Below are positions 1 to 7,893 of a stretch of 64,000 nucleotides of DNA, one piece after another. The translations under genes were made by a program, and so were the position numbers. A model generated the notes under the pieces. It made no database searches, was not told where the DNA came from, and was given only the letters and a program-made list of their open reading frames with translations. The stretch comes from Methylobacterium sp. J-048 (lineage in GTDB: Bacteria > Pseudomonadota > Alphaproteobacteria > Rhizobiales > Beijerinckiaceae): contig NZ_JAKSYL010000287.1 in the NCBI RefSeq assembly GCF_022829515.1, positions 1-64,000 on the forward strand. Direction: 5' to 3'. Every line of letters begins with the position of its first letter. The first letter of the stretch is position 1.

Positions 1-322
1 GAGGTATGGATAGTAGCGACGCTGTCAGCGGTCCACATCGTGCTCGCCAGGGGAGCGCAGCATCCCGGGGATGCTCGCTATTTCAGAACAATGCGTTTCC
101 CTAGGTTGCTTCGCTACGCTCGCAATGACGTTGTCGGTTGATGGGAGGCCGTGTTCGTCGCTCCTCGATCCCCCAAACGCTGGCACGCATGATGCCTTGC
201 CCGCTCCGCCGCGCTTGCTGCGGCGGCGGAGCAACGGCGCTCCCAACAGCGGACGGTGTGAGTCCGGATCCCCGGCATGAGCGACCGCGTGACGGTTCGC
301 CTCCCTTAGACGAGCACCAGCT
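1..322. other. Gene-free left edge
   Basis: No convincing gene is seen. The stretch holds a dispersed-repeat-like segment (listed separately) and the 5' region of the nitrate/nitrite carrier. Open frames on both strands here have no recognisable domain and overlap the repeat, so they are read as chance frames in G+C-rich DNA. Confidence 0.6.
104..130 (-). repeat. CATTGCGAGCG-type dispersed repeat fragment
   Basis: Read on the minus strand the segment begins CGTCATTGCGAGCG and continues TAGCGAAGCAACC. This resembles a short intergenic repeat common in alphaproteobacterial genomes, whose spurious translation often contains HCERSEA; that string is encoded here. Only one copy lies in this window, so the repeat call rests on recall of the family. 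Confidence 0.6.
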
Positions 323-1567
323 ATGGCCAGCTTCAAGACGGTGATGAAGTCGGGGCACCCCCCGACCCTGTTCGCAGCATTCCTCTACTTCGATTTCTGC
401 TTCGCCATCTGGGTCCTGAACGGTGCCATGGGCCCGTTCATCACCGAGACCTACAAGCTCACCCCGGCGCAGACCGGCTTCATGATCTCGCTGCCGATCC
501 TCGCCGGTGCGCTGATGCGCTTCCCGCTCGGGATCCTGGCCCAGTATATCGGCCGCAAGAACGCCGCGATCACGGAGATGAGCGTGATCATGCTGGCGAT
601 GGCCTACGGGTACTTCGTGGTCTCGTCCTACAACGACGTGCTCGCCATGGGCGTGCTGCTCGGCATCGCCGGGGCGTCCTTCGGGGTGGCGCTGTCGCTC
701 GGCTCGGGCTGGTTCCCGCCGGAGCACAAGGGCCTGGCGATGGGCATCGCGGGTGCCGGCAACTCCGGCACCGTGCTCGCCGTCCTGTTCGCCCCGCCGC
801 TCGCGCAGGCCTATGGCTGGCAGACCACCTACGCCTTCGCGGGCGTGGTGATGCTGATCCCGCTCGCGGTCATGATCGTGTTCGCCAAGGAGCCGCCGGA
901 CAACGCCCACCAGTCCTTCAAGGAGCACATCTCCTGCCTGTTCACCAAGGATGGTTGGGCGTTCTCGCTGATCTACGTCATCACCTTCGGCGGCTTCGTC
1001 GGCCTGTCGAACTTCCTGCCGACCTTCTTCTACGAGCAGTTCTCGGTCACCAAGGTCGAGGCCGGGCGTCTGACCATGCTGGCCGCTTTCATGGGCTCCG
1101 GCATCCGGATCGTCGGCGGCTACTTCGCCGACCGGATGGGCGGGATCGCGGTGCTGTCGGTGGTGCTGCTGGCCGCGATCGCGACCTTCCTGTCGCTGAT
1201 GGCAACGCCCTCGCTCGCCGTGACCACGCTGCTGTTCATGCTCTGCTTCGCGGCGCTCGGCGCCGGCAACGGCGCGCTGTTCCAGCTCGTGCCCCTGCGC
1301 TGGCCGTCCAACACCGCCGTCGCCGGCTCGATGATCGGCGAGGTCGGGGCGCTGGGCGGCGCGATCCTGCCCAACGTCATGGGTATGTCGAAGCAATATA
1401 CCGGCTCGTTCTCCACGGGCTTCATCGGCTACGCGGTGTTCACCGCCGCGGTGCTCGGCTGCCTGATGCTGTGGCAGCGCAAGTGGGTCGGCAGCTGGGT
1501 CGGCCCGCGCGGCAAGGCGCTGGGCACCGAGACGGAGACCGGACAGCTGCAGCCCGCTACCGTCTAA
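323..1567 (+). CDS. narK: NarK/NasA-family nitrate/nitrite MFS transporter
   Basis: Inner-membrane carrier of the nitrate-nitrite porter branch of the major facilitator superfamily. The 414 residues form about twelve hydrophobic segments. Two glycine-rich stretches match the family's paired signatures: residues 141-160 (GIAGAGNSGT) and 313-352, including a VGALGG core. A conserved arginine lies in the second membrane segment (LMRFPLG, Arg66). The likely role is nitrate uptake or nitrate/nitrite exchange. No nitrate reductase gene lies in the window, so direction and partner enzymes are unknown; a partner could lie left of the edge. The gene ends about 30 bases before a strong hairpin terminator, separating it from the next operon. 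The ribosome-binding site before the ATG is weak. Confidence 0.85.
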   Translation: MASFKTVMKSGHPPTLFAAFLYFDFCFAIWVLNGAMGPFITETYKLTPAQTGFMISLPILAGALMRFPLGILAQYIGRKNAAITEMSVIMLAMAYGYFVVSSYNDVLAMGVLLGIAGASFGVALSLGSGWFPPEHKGLAMGIAGAGNSGTVLAVLFAPPLAQAYGWQTTYAFAGVVMLIPLAVMIVFAKEPPDNAHQSFKEHISCLFTKDGWAFSLIYVITFGGFVGLSNFLPTFFYEQFSVTKVEAGRLTMLAAFMGSGIRIVGGYFADRMGGIAVLSVVLLAAIATFLSLMATPSLAVTTLLFMLCFAALGAGNGALFQLVPLRWPSNTAVAGSMIGEVGALGGAILPNVMGMSKQYTGSFSTGFIGYAVFTAAVLGCLMLWQRKWVGSWVGPRGKALGTETETGQLQPATV

Positions 1568-1594
1568 GCGCCGCCTAGACGGTCTGGAAAAACC

Positions 1595-1622
1595 GAAACG
1601 GGAGCCTCACGGCTCCCGTTTC
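1595..1622. terminator. Rho-independent-type terminator after narK
   Basis: A perfect 12-bp stem (1595-1606 with 1611-1622) closes a TCAC tetraloop. The outer pairs are A-T rich (GAAAC/GTTTC), so the 3' arm ends in a short T run. It begins 28 bases after the narK stop codon. Confidence 0.85.
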
Positions 1623-1782
1623 GCGTTCCCGCCACCCAATTGAATTCGTGCCGAGCCCCTCCACGCACGGTTGCCTTACGGCGCAAGAAACGTTTGAATA
1701 ACGAATACCAAAGAGCGCCCGTCCCCGGGACGAGGCGCCCGGCGACCGCGAAACGCGGCGTCCTTGAGCGGAGGAACGGTCG

Positions 1783-3075
1783 ATGCTGAAGCGCGTGAGC
1801 GCCACCCAAGGCGTGCTCGGCCTGCTCTGCGTGATGTATTTCATCACGTATCTCGACCGGGTGAACATCGCGACCGCCGGTGCCGAGATCATCCGCGAAT
1901 TCGGCATGTCGAAGACGGATTTCGGGCTGATCCTTTCAGCCTTCGCCTACCCCTACGCGATCTTCCAGGTGATCGGCGGCTCGGTCGGCGACAAGTTCGG
2001 CGCAAGGCGCACGCTCCTGGTCTGCGGCATGATCTGGGCCTCGGCGACGATCCTGACCGGCCTGGTCGGCGGCCTGATCAGCCTGTTCCTAGCCCGCGTC
2101 CTGCTGGGTTTCGGCGAGGGCGCGACCTTCCCGACCGCGACCCGGGCGATGCAGAACTGGACGGCGCCGGGCAGGCGCGGCTTCGCGCAGGGCATCACCC
2201 ACGCCTTCGCCCGCCTCGGCAACGCGGTCGCGCCGCCGATCGTGGCCTTCCTGATGGTCCATTTCGGCTGGCGCACCAGCTTCGTGATCCTGGGCGGGGT
2301 CAGCTTCATCTGGGTGGTGATCTGGTATCTGTATTTCCGTGACGATCCCTCCGACCACCCGACCATCACCGAGAAGGAGCTCGAGGCCCTGCCGCCGCCC
2401 AAGAAAGTCGGGGCCAAGCAGTCGGTGCCGTGGGGGGCGCTCACCCGGCGCATGCTGCCGGTGACGATCACGTATTTCTGCTACGGCTGGACCCTGTGGC
2501 TGTTCCTCGGCTGGCTGCCGAGCTTCTTCAAGGAGAATTACGGCCTTGACCTCAAGAACTCGGCCCTGTTCGCCTCCGGGGTTTTCTTCGCCGGAGTCGT
2601 CGGCGATACGGTCGGCGGCATGTTGAGCGACTCGATCCTCCATCGCACCGGCAACGTGAAGCTCGCCCGCCTGTCGGTGATCGTGGTCGGTTTCTTGGGT
2701 GCGGCGGCGAGCCTGGCCGGGGTGTTCCTCACCCGCGACCTGACCCTGGTGGCTTTGCTGCTCTCCTCCGGGTTCTTCTTCGCCGAATTGGTGATCGGGC
2801 CGATCTGGTCGGTGCCGATGGACATCGCGCCGAAATATGCCGGCACCGCCAGCGGCCTGATGAACACCGGCTCGGCGGTGGCCGCGATCGTCTCGCCGAT
2901 CGTGTTCGGGCTGATCGTCGATCTCACCGGGAGCTGGACGCTGCCCTTCGTCGGCTCGGTCGGCCTGTGCTTGCTTGGCGCCGCCCTGGCCTTCACCATG
3001 CATCCCGAGTGTGAATTCGTGGACCCGGTCACCGGGCCGGTCGGCCCCGTGGCGACCGTGCCGGCCGGGGAGTAG
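1783..3075 (+). CDS. MFS transporter, anion:cation symporter (ACS) family
   Basis: Proton-coupled carrier of the ACS branch, whose known members take up organic anions such as glucarate, galactonate, tartrate or phthalate. The first membrane segment holds the family motif (YLDRVNIATA, residues 23-32), and the loop after helix 2 has GDKFGARR (69-76), the MFS motif A. The 430 residues match the usual length. A GGAGGAA ribosome-binding site precedes the ATG. The CoA-transferase gene starts 8 bases after this stop and an enoyl-CoA-hydratase-like gene follows, so the imported acid is probably activated by CoA transfer. The substrate is unknown. Confidence 0.85.
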   Translation: MLKRVSATQGVLGLLCVMYFITYLDRVNIATAGAEIIREFGMSKTDFGLILSAFAYPYAIFQVIGGSVGDKFGARRTLLVCGMIWASATILTGLVGGLISLFLARVLLGFGEGATFPTATRAMQNWTAPGRRGFAQGITHAFARLGNAVAPPIVAFLMVHFGWRTSFVILGGVSFIWVVIWYLYFRDDPSDHPTITEKELEALPPPKKVGAKQSVPWGALTRRMLPVTITYFCYGWTLWLFLGWLPSFFKENYGLDLKNSALFASGVFFAGVVGDTVGGMLSDSILHRTGNVKLARLSVIVVGFLGAAASLAGVFLTRDLTLVALLLSSGFFFAELVIGPIWSVPMDIAPKYAGTASGLMNTGSAVAAIVSPIVFGLIVDLTGSWTLPFVGSVGLCLLGAALAFTMHPECEFVDPVTGPVGPVATVPAGE

Positions 3076-3082
3076 CGCCGCG

Positions 3083-4303
3083 ATGGCGGAACAGACGGGA
3101 CGTTCCGGGCCGCTCGTCGGCATGCGGGTGATCGAGCTGGCGCATATCATGGCCGGCCCGGTCTGCGGGCTGATGCTCGCCGACATGGGTGCGGAGGTGA
3201 TCAAGGTCGAGAAGATGGACGGCGACGACACCCGCCGCACCGTCCCGCCGGCGCTGGAGGGCGAGAGCGCCGCCTACATGATGATGAACCGCGGCAAGCG
3301 CGGCCTCAGCCTCGACCTGAAGAACCCGGACGGCGTCGCGGTCCTGCGCCGTCTGCTCGCCAACGCCGATGCGCTGATCGAGAATTACCGCGGCGGCACC
3401 ATGGAGCGTCTCGGCATCGGCTACGAGACCCTGCGGGCGGAGTTTCCGACGCTGGTCTATTGCTCGCTCTCGGGCTTCGGCCGCACCGGGCCCTATGCCG
3501 ACCGGGCCGGGTTCGATCTGGTCGCGCAGGGCATGAGCGGGCTCATGTCGGTGACCGGGGAGGGGCCGGGCCGGCCGCCGATGAAGTGCGGGCCGCCGGT
3601 GACCGACATCACTGCCGGGATCCTGGCTGCCATGGGCGTGCTGGCGGCCTATTCCCACCGGCTCCGGACCGGGCGGGGGCAGGCGGTCGATACCTCGCTG
3701 TTCGAGGCCGGGATCACCCACACCTACTGGCAATCGGCCATCGCCATGGCGACTGGGATCGCCCCGGGGCCGATGGGCTCGGCCCATCCGTTGAACGCCC
3801 CCTACGAGGCGTTCGAGACGGCGGACGGCTGGATCACCATCGGGGCGGCCAACCAGACCAACTGGCTGCGGATGCTCAAGGCGATCGACGCCGAGTCGCT
3901 CGCCGAGGATCCGCGCTTCGCGCTCAACCGCGACCGCATGGCCAACCGCCACGACCTCGCCGCCACCCTGGCGCCCACCTTCAAGGCGGAGACCTCGGAG
4001 GTCTGGCTGGCGCGCCTGAAAGCCGGCGGCGTCCCGGCCGGGCCGGTGCTCGACGTCAACGCCATGCACCGGGACCCGCAGGCGCTCGCCCGCGAGATGG
4101 TGGTCGAGGTCGAGCACAGCCGGGTCGGCCGGATGAAGACGCTGGGCCTGCCGGTGAAGTTCTCGGAAACGCCAGGCCGGGTCCACGGCCCGGCGCCGTT
4201 GCTCGGCGAGCATTCCCGGGCGATCCTGGCGGAGGCGGGCTACACCGCCGCCGAGATCGACGGCCTGATCGACAGAGGCGTGGTCCGCGAGACCGCAGCC
4301 TGA
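3083..4303 (+). CDS. Class III CoA-transferase (CaiB/BaiF/Frc family)
   Basis: Moves CoA between a donor thioester and a carboxylic acid, through an aspartyl-CoA intermediate in characterised members. The 406 residues have the expected blocks: LADMGAEVIKVE (32-43), NRGKRGLSLDLK (69-80), SGFGRTGP (130-137) and GFDLVAQG (143-150), where Asp145 is the expected nucleophile. The ATG 8 bases after the upstream stop is chosen because the family N-terminus begins there; a longer in-frame reading would overlap the transporter. Sitting between an ACS importer and an enoyl-CoA-hydratase-like gene, it probably activates the imported acid. Formyl-CoA, succinyl-CoA or another donor cannot be told from the sequence. 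Confidence 0.88.
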   Translation: MAEQTGRSGPLVGMRVIELAHIMAGPVCGLMLADMGAEVIKVEKMDGDDTRRTVPPALEGESAAYMMMNRGKRGLSLDLKNPDGVAVLRRLLANADALIENYRGGTMERLGIGYETLRAEFPTLVYCSLSGFGRTGPYADRAGFDLVAQGMSGLMSVTGEGPGRPPMKCGPPVTDITAGILAAMGVLAAYSHRLRTGRGQAVDTSLFEAGITHTYWQSAIAMATGIAPGPMGSAHPLNAPYEAFETADGWITIGAANQTNWLRMLKAIDAESLAEDPRFALNRDRMANRHDLAATLAPTFKAETSEVWLARLKAGGVPAGPVLDVNAMHRDPQALAREMVVEVEHSRVGRMKTLGLPVKFSETPGRVHGPAPLLGEHSRAILAEAGYTAAEIDGLIDRGVVRETAA

Positions 4304-4325
4304 TTCCGTATCCGGAGACGCAGCG

Positions 4326-5138
4326 ATGAGTGCCACGCCCGCCACCGACGAGCTGCTGTTCACCACGGACGAGGCCGGGATCGCCCGGATTGTCCTCAAC
4401 CGGCCCCAGGCCCGCAACGCGCTGACCTTCGCGATGTACCAGGGGCTGATCACCTGCTGCGAGGCGATCGCCGCCGACCCGGCCGTGAAGGCGCTGATCA
4501 TCACCGGCGCCGGCGACAAGGCGTTCGCGGCCGGCACCGACATCGCCCAATTCCGCAGCTTTGAGACCGCCGAGGATGCACTGGGCTACGAGCGGTTCAT
4601 GGACCGGGTGCTCGGCGCCCTGGAGCGGCTGCGCGTGCCGACCATCGCGGCCATCGCCGGCGCCTGCACGGGCGGCGGCGCCGCGATCGCGGCCGCCTGC
4701 GACCTGCGGATCGCCACGCGCGATGCCCGGTTCGGCTTCCCGATCGCCCGTACGCTGGGCAATTGCCTCAGCCAAGGCAATCTCAAGCGGCTCTCCGGCC
4801 TGATCGGCCCGGCGCGGGTGAAGGACATCATCTTCACCGCCCGCCTCGTCGGCGCCGAGGAGGCGCTGGCGATCGGTCTGGTCGGCGAGGTCGTGGACGA
4901 CCGCGCCGCGCTGACCGAGCGGGTCGATGTCCTGGCCGAGCTGCTCGCCGGCCACGCCCCGCTCACCATGCAGGCCACCAAGGAAGGCCTGCGCCGCCTC
5001 GCCGAGGAGGAGCCCACCGCCGACGGGGCGCCGCATCCGGGCGATGACCTGATCCTCCTGTGCTACATGAGCCAGGATTTTCGCGAGGGCATGGAGGCGT
5101 TTCTGGGCAAGCGCACGCCGGCCTGGACGGGTCGGTGA
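4326..5138 (+). CDS. Enoyl-CoA hydratase/isomerase superfamily protein lacking both hydratase glutamates
   Basis: A 270-residue crotonase-fold protein. The oxyanion-hole segments are present (AFAAGTDI around 67-73 and GACTGGGAA, 112-120). By alignment with rat enoyl-CoA hydratase, the two catalytic glutamates are replaced: the GGGCELA position is Ala120 and the QPEILLG position is Ile140. Ordinary hydratase chemistry is therefore unlikely. Crotonase relatives with such changes include isomerases, decarboxylases and hydrolases, and the reaction here is unassigned. It starts 22 bases after the CoA-transferase and is the last gene of the three-gene unit. A thioester made by the transferase is the natural substrate to test. 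Confidence 0.8.
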   Translation: MSATPATDELLFTTDEAGIARIVLNRPQARNALTFAMYQGLITCCEAIAADPAVKALIITGAGDKAFAAGTDIAQFRSFETAEDALGYERFMDRVLGALERLRVPTIAAIAGACTGGGAAIAAACDLRIATRDARFGFPIARTLGNCLSQGNLKRLSGLIGPARVKDIIFTARLVGAEEALAIGLVGEVVDDRAALTERVDVLAELLAGHAPLTMQATKEGLRRLAEEEPTADGAPHPGDDLILLCYMSQDFREGMEAFLGKRTPAWTGR

Positions 5139-5223
5139 GCTGGGCATCGCCGCCGGTCACGCGTTGAACGCCGCGCGCCGCGGCGCTACATTTGGGCAAC
5201 GTCCGAAGATATGGCCTCCGGCG

Positions 5224-5439
5224 ATGGCGCTCTCCGATTTCCCCCGTACCCGGTCGACCGAAACGCTTGAGCAGCAGCGTACGCGGGAGAACGCCGCTCG
5301 GGTCGAGGCGGCGCGCCGGGATCTCGTGCGCGTCGCGGAGCTGACCGCCAACGCGCGGCCCCTGGCTCCCATCACCGAAGACATGGGCGACCTCGAGATG
5401 CTTGAGGTCGCCACTGCGCTCAGCACCGCGAAGACGTGA
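5224..5439 (+). CDS. Putative antitoxin upstream of a PIN-domain toxin
   Basis: A 71-residue hydrophilic protein with a charged, probably helical middle (residues 12-40, rich in Arg, Glu and Ala) and an acidic C-terminus. No AbrB, RHH or HTH DNA-binding domain is recognised. The antitoxin role is inferred from size, charge and gene order: its TGA overlaps the GTG start of the PIN-domain gene by four bases. The ATG at 5224 is preferred over an upstream in-frame TTG at 5164. If the pairing is right, it would neutralise the PIN nuclease by direct contact. Confidence 0.55.
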   Translation: MALSDFPRTRSTETLEQQRTRENAARVEAARRDLVRVAELTANARPLAPITEDMGDLEMLEVATALSTAKT

Positions 5440-6071
5440 CCGCAGGCGCCGGTCCTGCCGCCGGTGGTGAGGAACCGCCGCGCGTGGTGCTGCGCGTCTG
5501 TCTGGATGTGAACGTCTGGATCGCCTACCTCCTGGCCTTGCAGCACAGCCGCGTCGGAACGGCGCCGATGCGGCTGGTTGCGATGGTTCAGGCCTGCGCG
5601 GCCGGGACCATTCCGCTTCAGTTGATGGTGTCGCAGGAGATGCTTGGCACCCTGGAGCGCGTGCTCAAGCGACAGGGCTTGCCGGATCACCTGGCCGAAG
5701 GGTTCCCCCATGCCGTCGAGGGATTGATGCAGGTCGGTCCGGAGAAGCTCCAGCCGGCCCTGCTCACGGCCGGGCGCGACCAACTCGCCATGACGGATCG
5801 CGAGGACGCCGGCGTCCTGGCCTTCTGCATGGCTGATCGTGTTGATCTGCTGGTGACGGATAATCTCTCGGACTTCGTCACGAACGATTCGGAGCGCCGT
5901 GACACGCAGCGCGTTTCCAGGAGGGACGGAACGACCCGCCAACTCTCCGTCCTGATCCATGAGCGGCTCGATGGGGTATCGCTTGCCGTGGCACACCCGA
6001 TCGATGCCGTCCTATGGCTCGCGGCGGGCTTTCGGCCGATCCCGGCATCCCTCCGCTTACGTTACCCTTGA
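5436..6071 (+). CDS. PIN-domain protein, putative toxin ribonuclease
   Basis: A 211-residue protein with PIN-type acidic residues: Asp24 in LDVNVW, a glutamate near 73, Asp124 in DREDAG and Asp142 in VTDNLSDF. Such residues bind Mg2+ in VapC-type endoribonucleases. It is longer than classical VapC (about 130 residues); the C-terminal 60 residues have no assigned function. It starts at a GTG overlapping the upstream stop (GTGA), so the two proteins are probably translationally coupled as a toxin-antitoxin module. An RNA-processing role outside toxin-antitoxin biology is possible. There is no sign of mobile DNA around it. Confidence 0.65.
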   Translation: MTAGAGPAAGGEEPPRVVLRVCLDVNVWIAYLLALQHSRVGTAPMRLVAMVQACAAGTIPLQLMVSQEMLGTLERVLKRQGLPDHLAEGFPHAVEGLMQVGPEKLQPALLTAGRDQLAMTDREDAGVLAFCMADRVDLLVTDNLSDFVTNDSERRDTQRVSRRDGTTRQLSVLIHERLDGVSLAVAHPIDAVLWLAAGFRPIPASLRLRYP

Positions 6072-6106
6072 GCAGCCGACCGGCCCCGGTCTGCACGTCC
6101 GAAGTT

Positions 6107-6574
6107 TCACCCCGGCTCCTGGCACACATCCACCCATGCGGCCCCGGTCAGCTCGGCCATGCGGCCCGGGGCGATCCGGACTGCGCTGTGGGTGCTTCCG
6201 GCGGCGGGGACCACCTCGTCGAACGCCTTGAGCGAGACGTCGCAATAGACCGGCAGCGGCGCGATGAGCCCGAACGGGCAGACGCCGCCGACCGGGTGGC
6301 CGGTGATCGCCTCCACCTCGGCCAGATCGAGCATCCGGACCTTGCCGCCGAACACCGCCTTGGCCTTCCTGTTGTCGAGCCGCGCGTCGCCCCGCGTCAC
6401 CACCAGAGCGACCTGATCGACGATGCGGATCGAGAGCGTCTTGGCGATCTGCGCCGGGGCGACCCCGTGTCCGGCGGCGGCCTCCGCGACCGTCGCGGTG
6501 CTGGTGGCCAGCTCGATGACGGCGATGTCGGGCGCCTTCTCGGCAAAGAACGCGCGGACCGATTCAAGGCTCAT
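6107..6574 (-). CDS. ybaK: YbaK/EbsC-type aminoacyl-tRNA deacylase
   Basis: A 155-residue single-domain protein of the YbaK/ProX editing family, which hydrolyses mischarged tRNAs in trans, typically Cys-tRNA(Pro) or Ala-tRNA(Pro). The conserved lysine lies in QIAKTLSIR (Lys46), and the glycine-rich GHPVGGVCPFG loop is at 92-102. Length is normal and no synthetase domain is attached. It is convergent with the PIN gene (35 bases apart) and has no evident operon partner. Which misacylated tRNA it edits cannot be read from sequence. Confidence 0.85.
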   Translation of the reverse strand: MSLESVRAFFAEKAPDIAVIELATSTATVAEAAAGHGVAPAQIAKTLSIRIVDQVALVVTRGDARLDNRKAKAVFGGKVRMLDLAEVEAITGHPVGGVCPFGLIAPLPVYCDVSLKAFDEVVPAAGSTHSAVRIAPGRMAELTGAAWVDVCQEPG

Positions 6575-6859
6575 GGATGGTATCCTTCAAACAACGCAGG
6601 GCGCGACGGCGACGGCAGAAAGATCTGCGCAGCATCGCCGCGAACCCCGGTCGCGTCGTCCATAGATGATGCGTGCGGTGCCGCGAAACGGGCGATTGGC
6701 GTCCTGCGGCCAATCCCGTGCCGGTGCCCGGCGCCGAGCCGCGAAAAGACTATCTTTTGCCCCCGACCGGGCGCAGGATCAGCGGATTACCGGAAGGGCG
6801 GCAACAGGCTCCGGTGACTGAGGACTCCATGTCCCCGCCTGTGATCGGCGGCCTGGCAT

Positions 6860-7072
6860 ATGGCAGATCTCTTCGTCTTCCCGAATGTCGCGCTCAGCGC
6901 GGCGGCGACCTATCAGGCCTACCGATTCTCCGCGAACGGCAGCGTCCGCGCGACCGTCCCGGTGGATGCTCTGGACGACGACGCGGCCGAGCGCCACGCC
7001 GTCACCCTGCTCGACGGACACCGGATCGAACTCTGGGCCCGCGGGCGCTTCATCGCGCACGTCAAGCCGTAG
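6860..7072 (+). CDS. Small hypothetical protein (70 aa)
   Basis: No family is recognised. Seventy residues with alternating polar and hydrophobic positions suggest a small beta-rich fold; the C-terminal half reads like a compact domain (RIELWARGRFI). There is no signal peptide or membrane segment. Codon use fits the neighbours. It lies 59 bases before another tiny gene on the same strand. Confidence 0.5.
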   Translation: MADLFVFPNVALSAAATYQAYRFSANGSVRATVPVDALDDDAAERHAVTLLDGHRIELWARGRFIAHVKP

Positions 7073-7131
7073 GGGATCGCCGCCCGGACCGTGCCGACCC
7101 GTCACCCGCATCGAACCGAAGGATCGAGAGC

Positions 7132-7263
7132 ATGGCCACCGAGAAGCAGCGCGGCAATCGCGAGACGAAGAAGCCGAAGAAGGCCGTCCCGAAGCTGAAC
7201 GCGGCGGCGCCGTCGCAGAAGAACACCGTCGGCGCCGTGGTGAAGAAATCCGAGGGGCGCTGA
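7132..7263 (+). CDS. Small basic lysine-rich protein (43 aa)
   Basis: A 43-residue peptide rich in Lys, Arg, Ala and Asn, with KKPKKAVPK near the middle and no aromatic residues. It is probably disordered and nucleic-acid binding by charge. Similar short basic proteins occur in Methylobacteriaceae, but no function is known to me. An AGGATCGAGAG purine-rich stretch precedes the ATG. The call depends on length, start site and composition only. Confidence 0.45.
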   Translation: MATEKQRGNRETKKPKKAVPKLNAAAPSQKNTVGAVVKKSEGR

Positions 7264-7360
7264 GTTCTTGCCGATCGCGTGCCGCGCGAAGTTCGTGGAA
7301 TGTCGATAGCGGCGCGTTCTGCGAGCGATCCAAATCCACGTACACGGCAGACACCGCGTC

Positions 7361-7390
7361 TCTCCCTATCCCCTCTGCGGGGGAGGGAGA
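7361..7390. repeat. Imperfect palindrome, REP-like
   Basis: TCTCCCTATCCCC and GGGGGAGGGAGA form an imperfect stem around TCTGC, with an AT bulge. Hairpins built on TCTCCC...GGGAGA recur between genes in many G+C-rich alphaproteobacteria. It lies between two convergent small genes (7263 and 7556), where it could end transcription in both directions. Confidence 0.45.
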
Positions 7391-7555
7391 TGCGCTCGGG
7401 CTTGGCCGTGGCCCTCATCCGGCAGCGATGTGGAGCATCGTAGCCCGCATGGGCGAGGGGGCTAATCGCGCTCCAAGGTAGGCGTCTGGCCCAAACCTGC
7501 GCAAACTCGCCGTTACACGGTCAGACGCGTGCGATCGAGCGCAGGCCTTGCCCGT

Positions 7556-7819
7556 TCACCCCTTCAACGGCCGCGCCTGCAGGATCGCCGCGCGTACGAA
7601 CGGCCGCTTCAACTGGGTGCCGACATTCGCCCGGCCGACGAATTCCTGCGCGCCGGGGTGGCTGCGCACCGCCTTCACCAGGTTGACTCGGTGGCCGCTG
7701 CGGAACCGGTAGGGCTCGGCCACGGCACCGTCGAGGAATGCCTCGACGCTGGCGTCGATCTCGTCCTCGCCGATCACGTTCGCCGTGTGCAGCATCTGGA
7801 TGGTCTGAAGGTCGGTCAT
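7556..7819 (-). CDS. Small hypothetical protein (87 aa)
   Basis: An 87-residue soluble protein, start MTDLQTIQMLH. The N-terminal half is helical and acidic, the C-terminal half basic with a conserved-looking PGAQEFVGRANVGTQLKRP stretch. No known domain is recognised. It lies 74 bases after dctM on the same strand, so it could be the last gene of the TRAP transcript, but the gap leaves room for a separate promoter. Confidence 0.5.
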   Translation of the reverse strand: MTDLQTIQMLHTANVIGEDEIDASVEAFLDGAVAEPYRFRSGHRVNLVKAVRSHPGAQEFVGRANVGTQLKRPFVRAAILQARPLKG

Positions 7820-7893
7820 TGCAGATAGATAGGGCGGCGGCGCCGGTCGCGCAGCCAAGGTTACCGGCGCCGCCGTTCGCGGTGAAGCGTTTC

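Noticed and set aside
101-1396. Minus-strand frame across the left edge
   Set aside because: It covers the nitrate/nitrite carrier in antisense. Its end is the translated dispersed repeat, not a protein domain.
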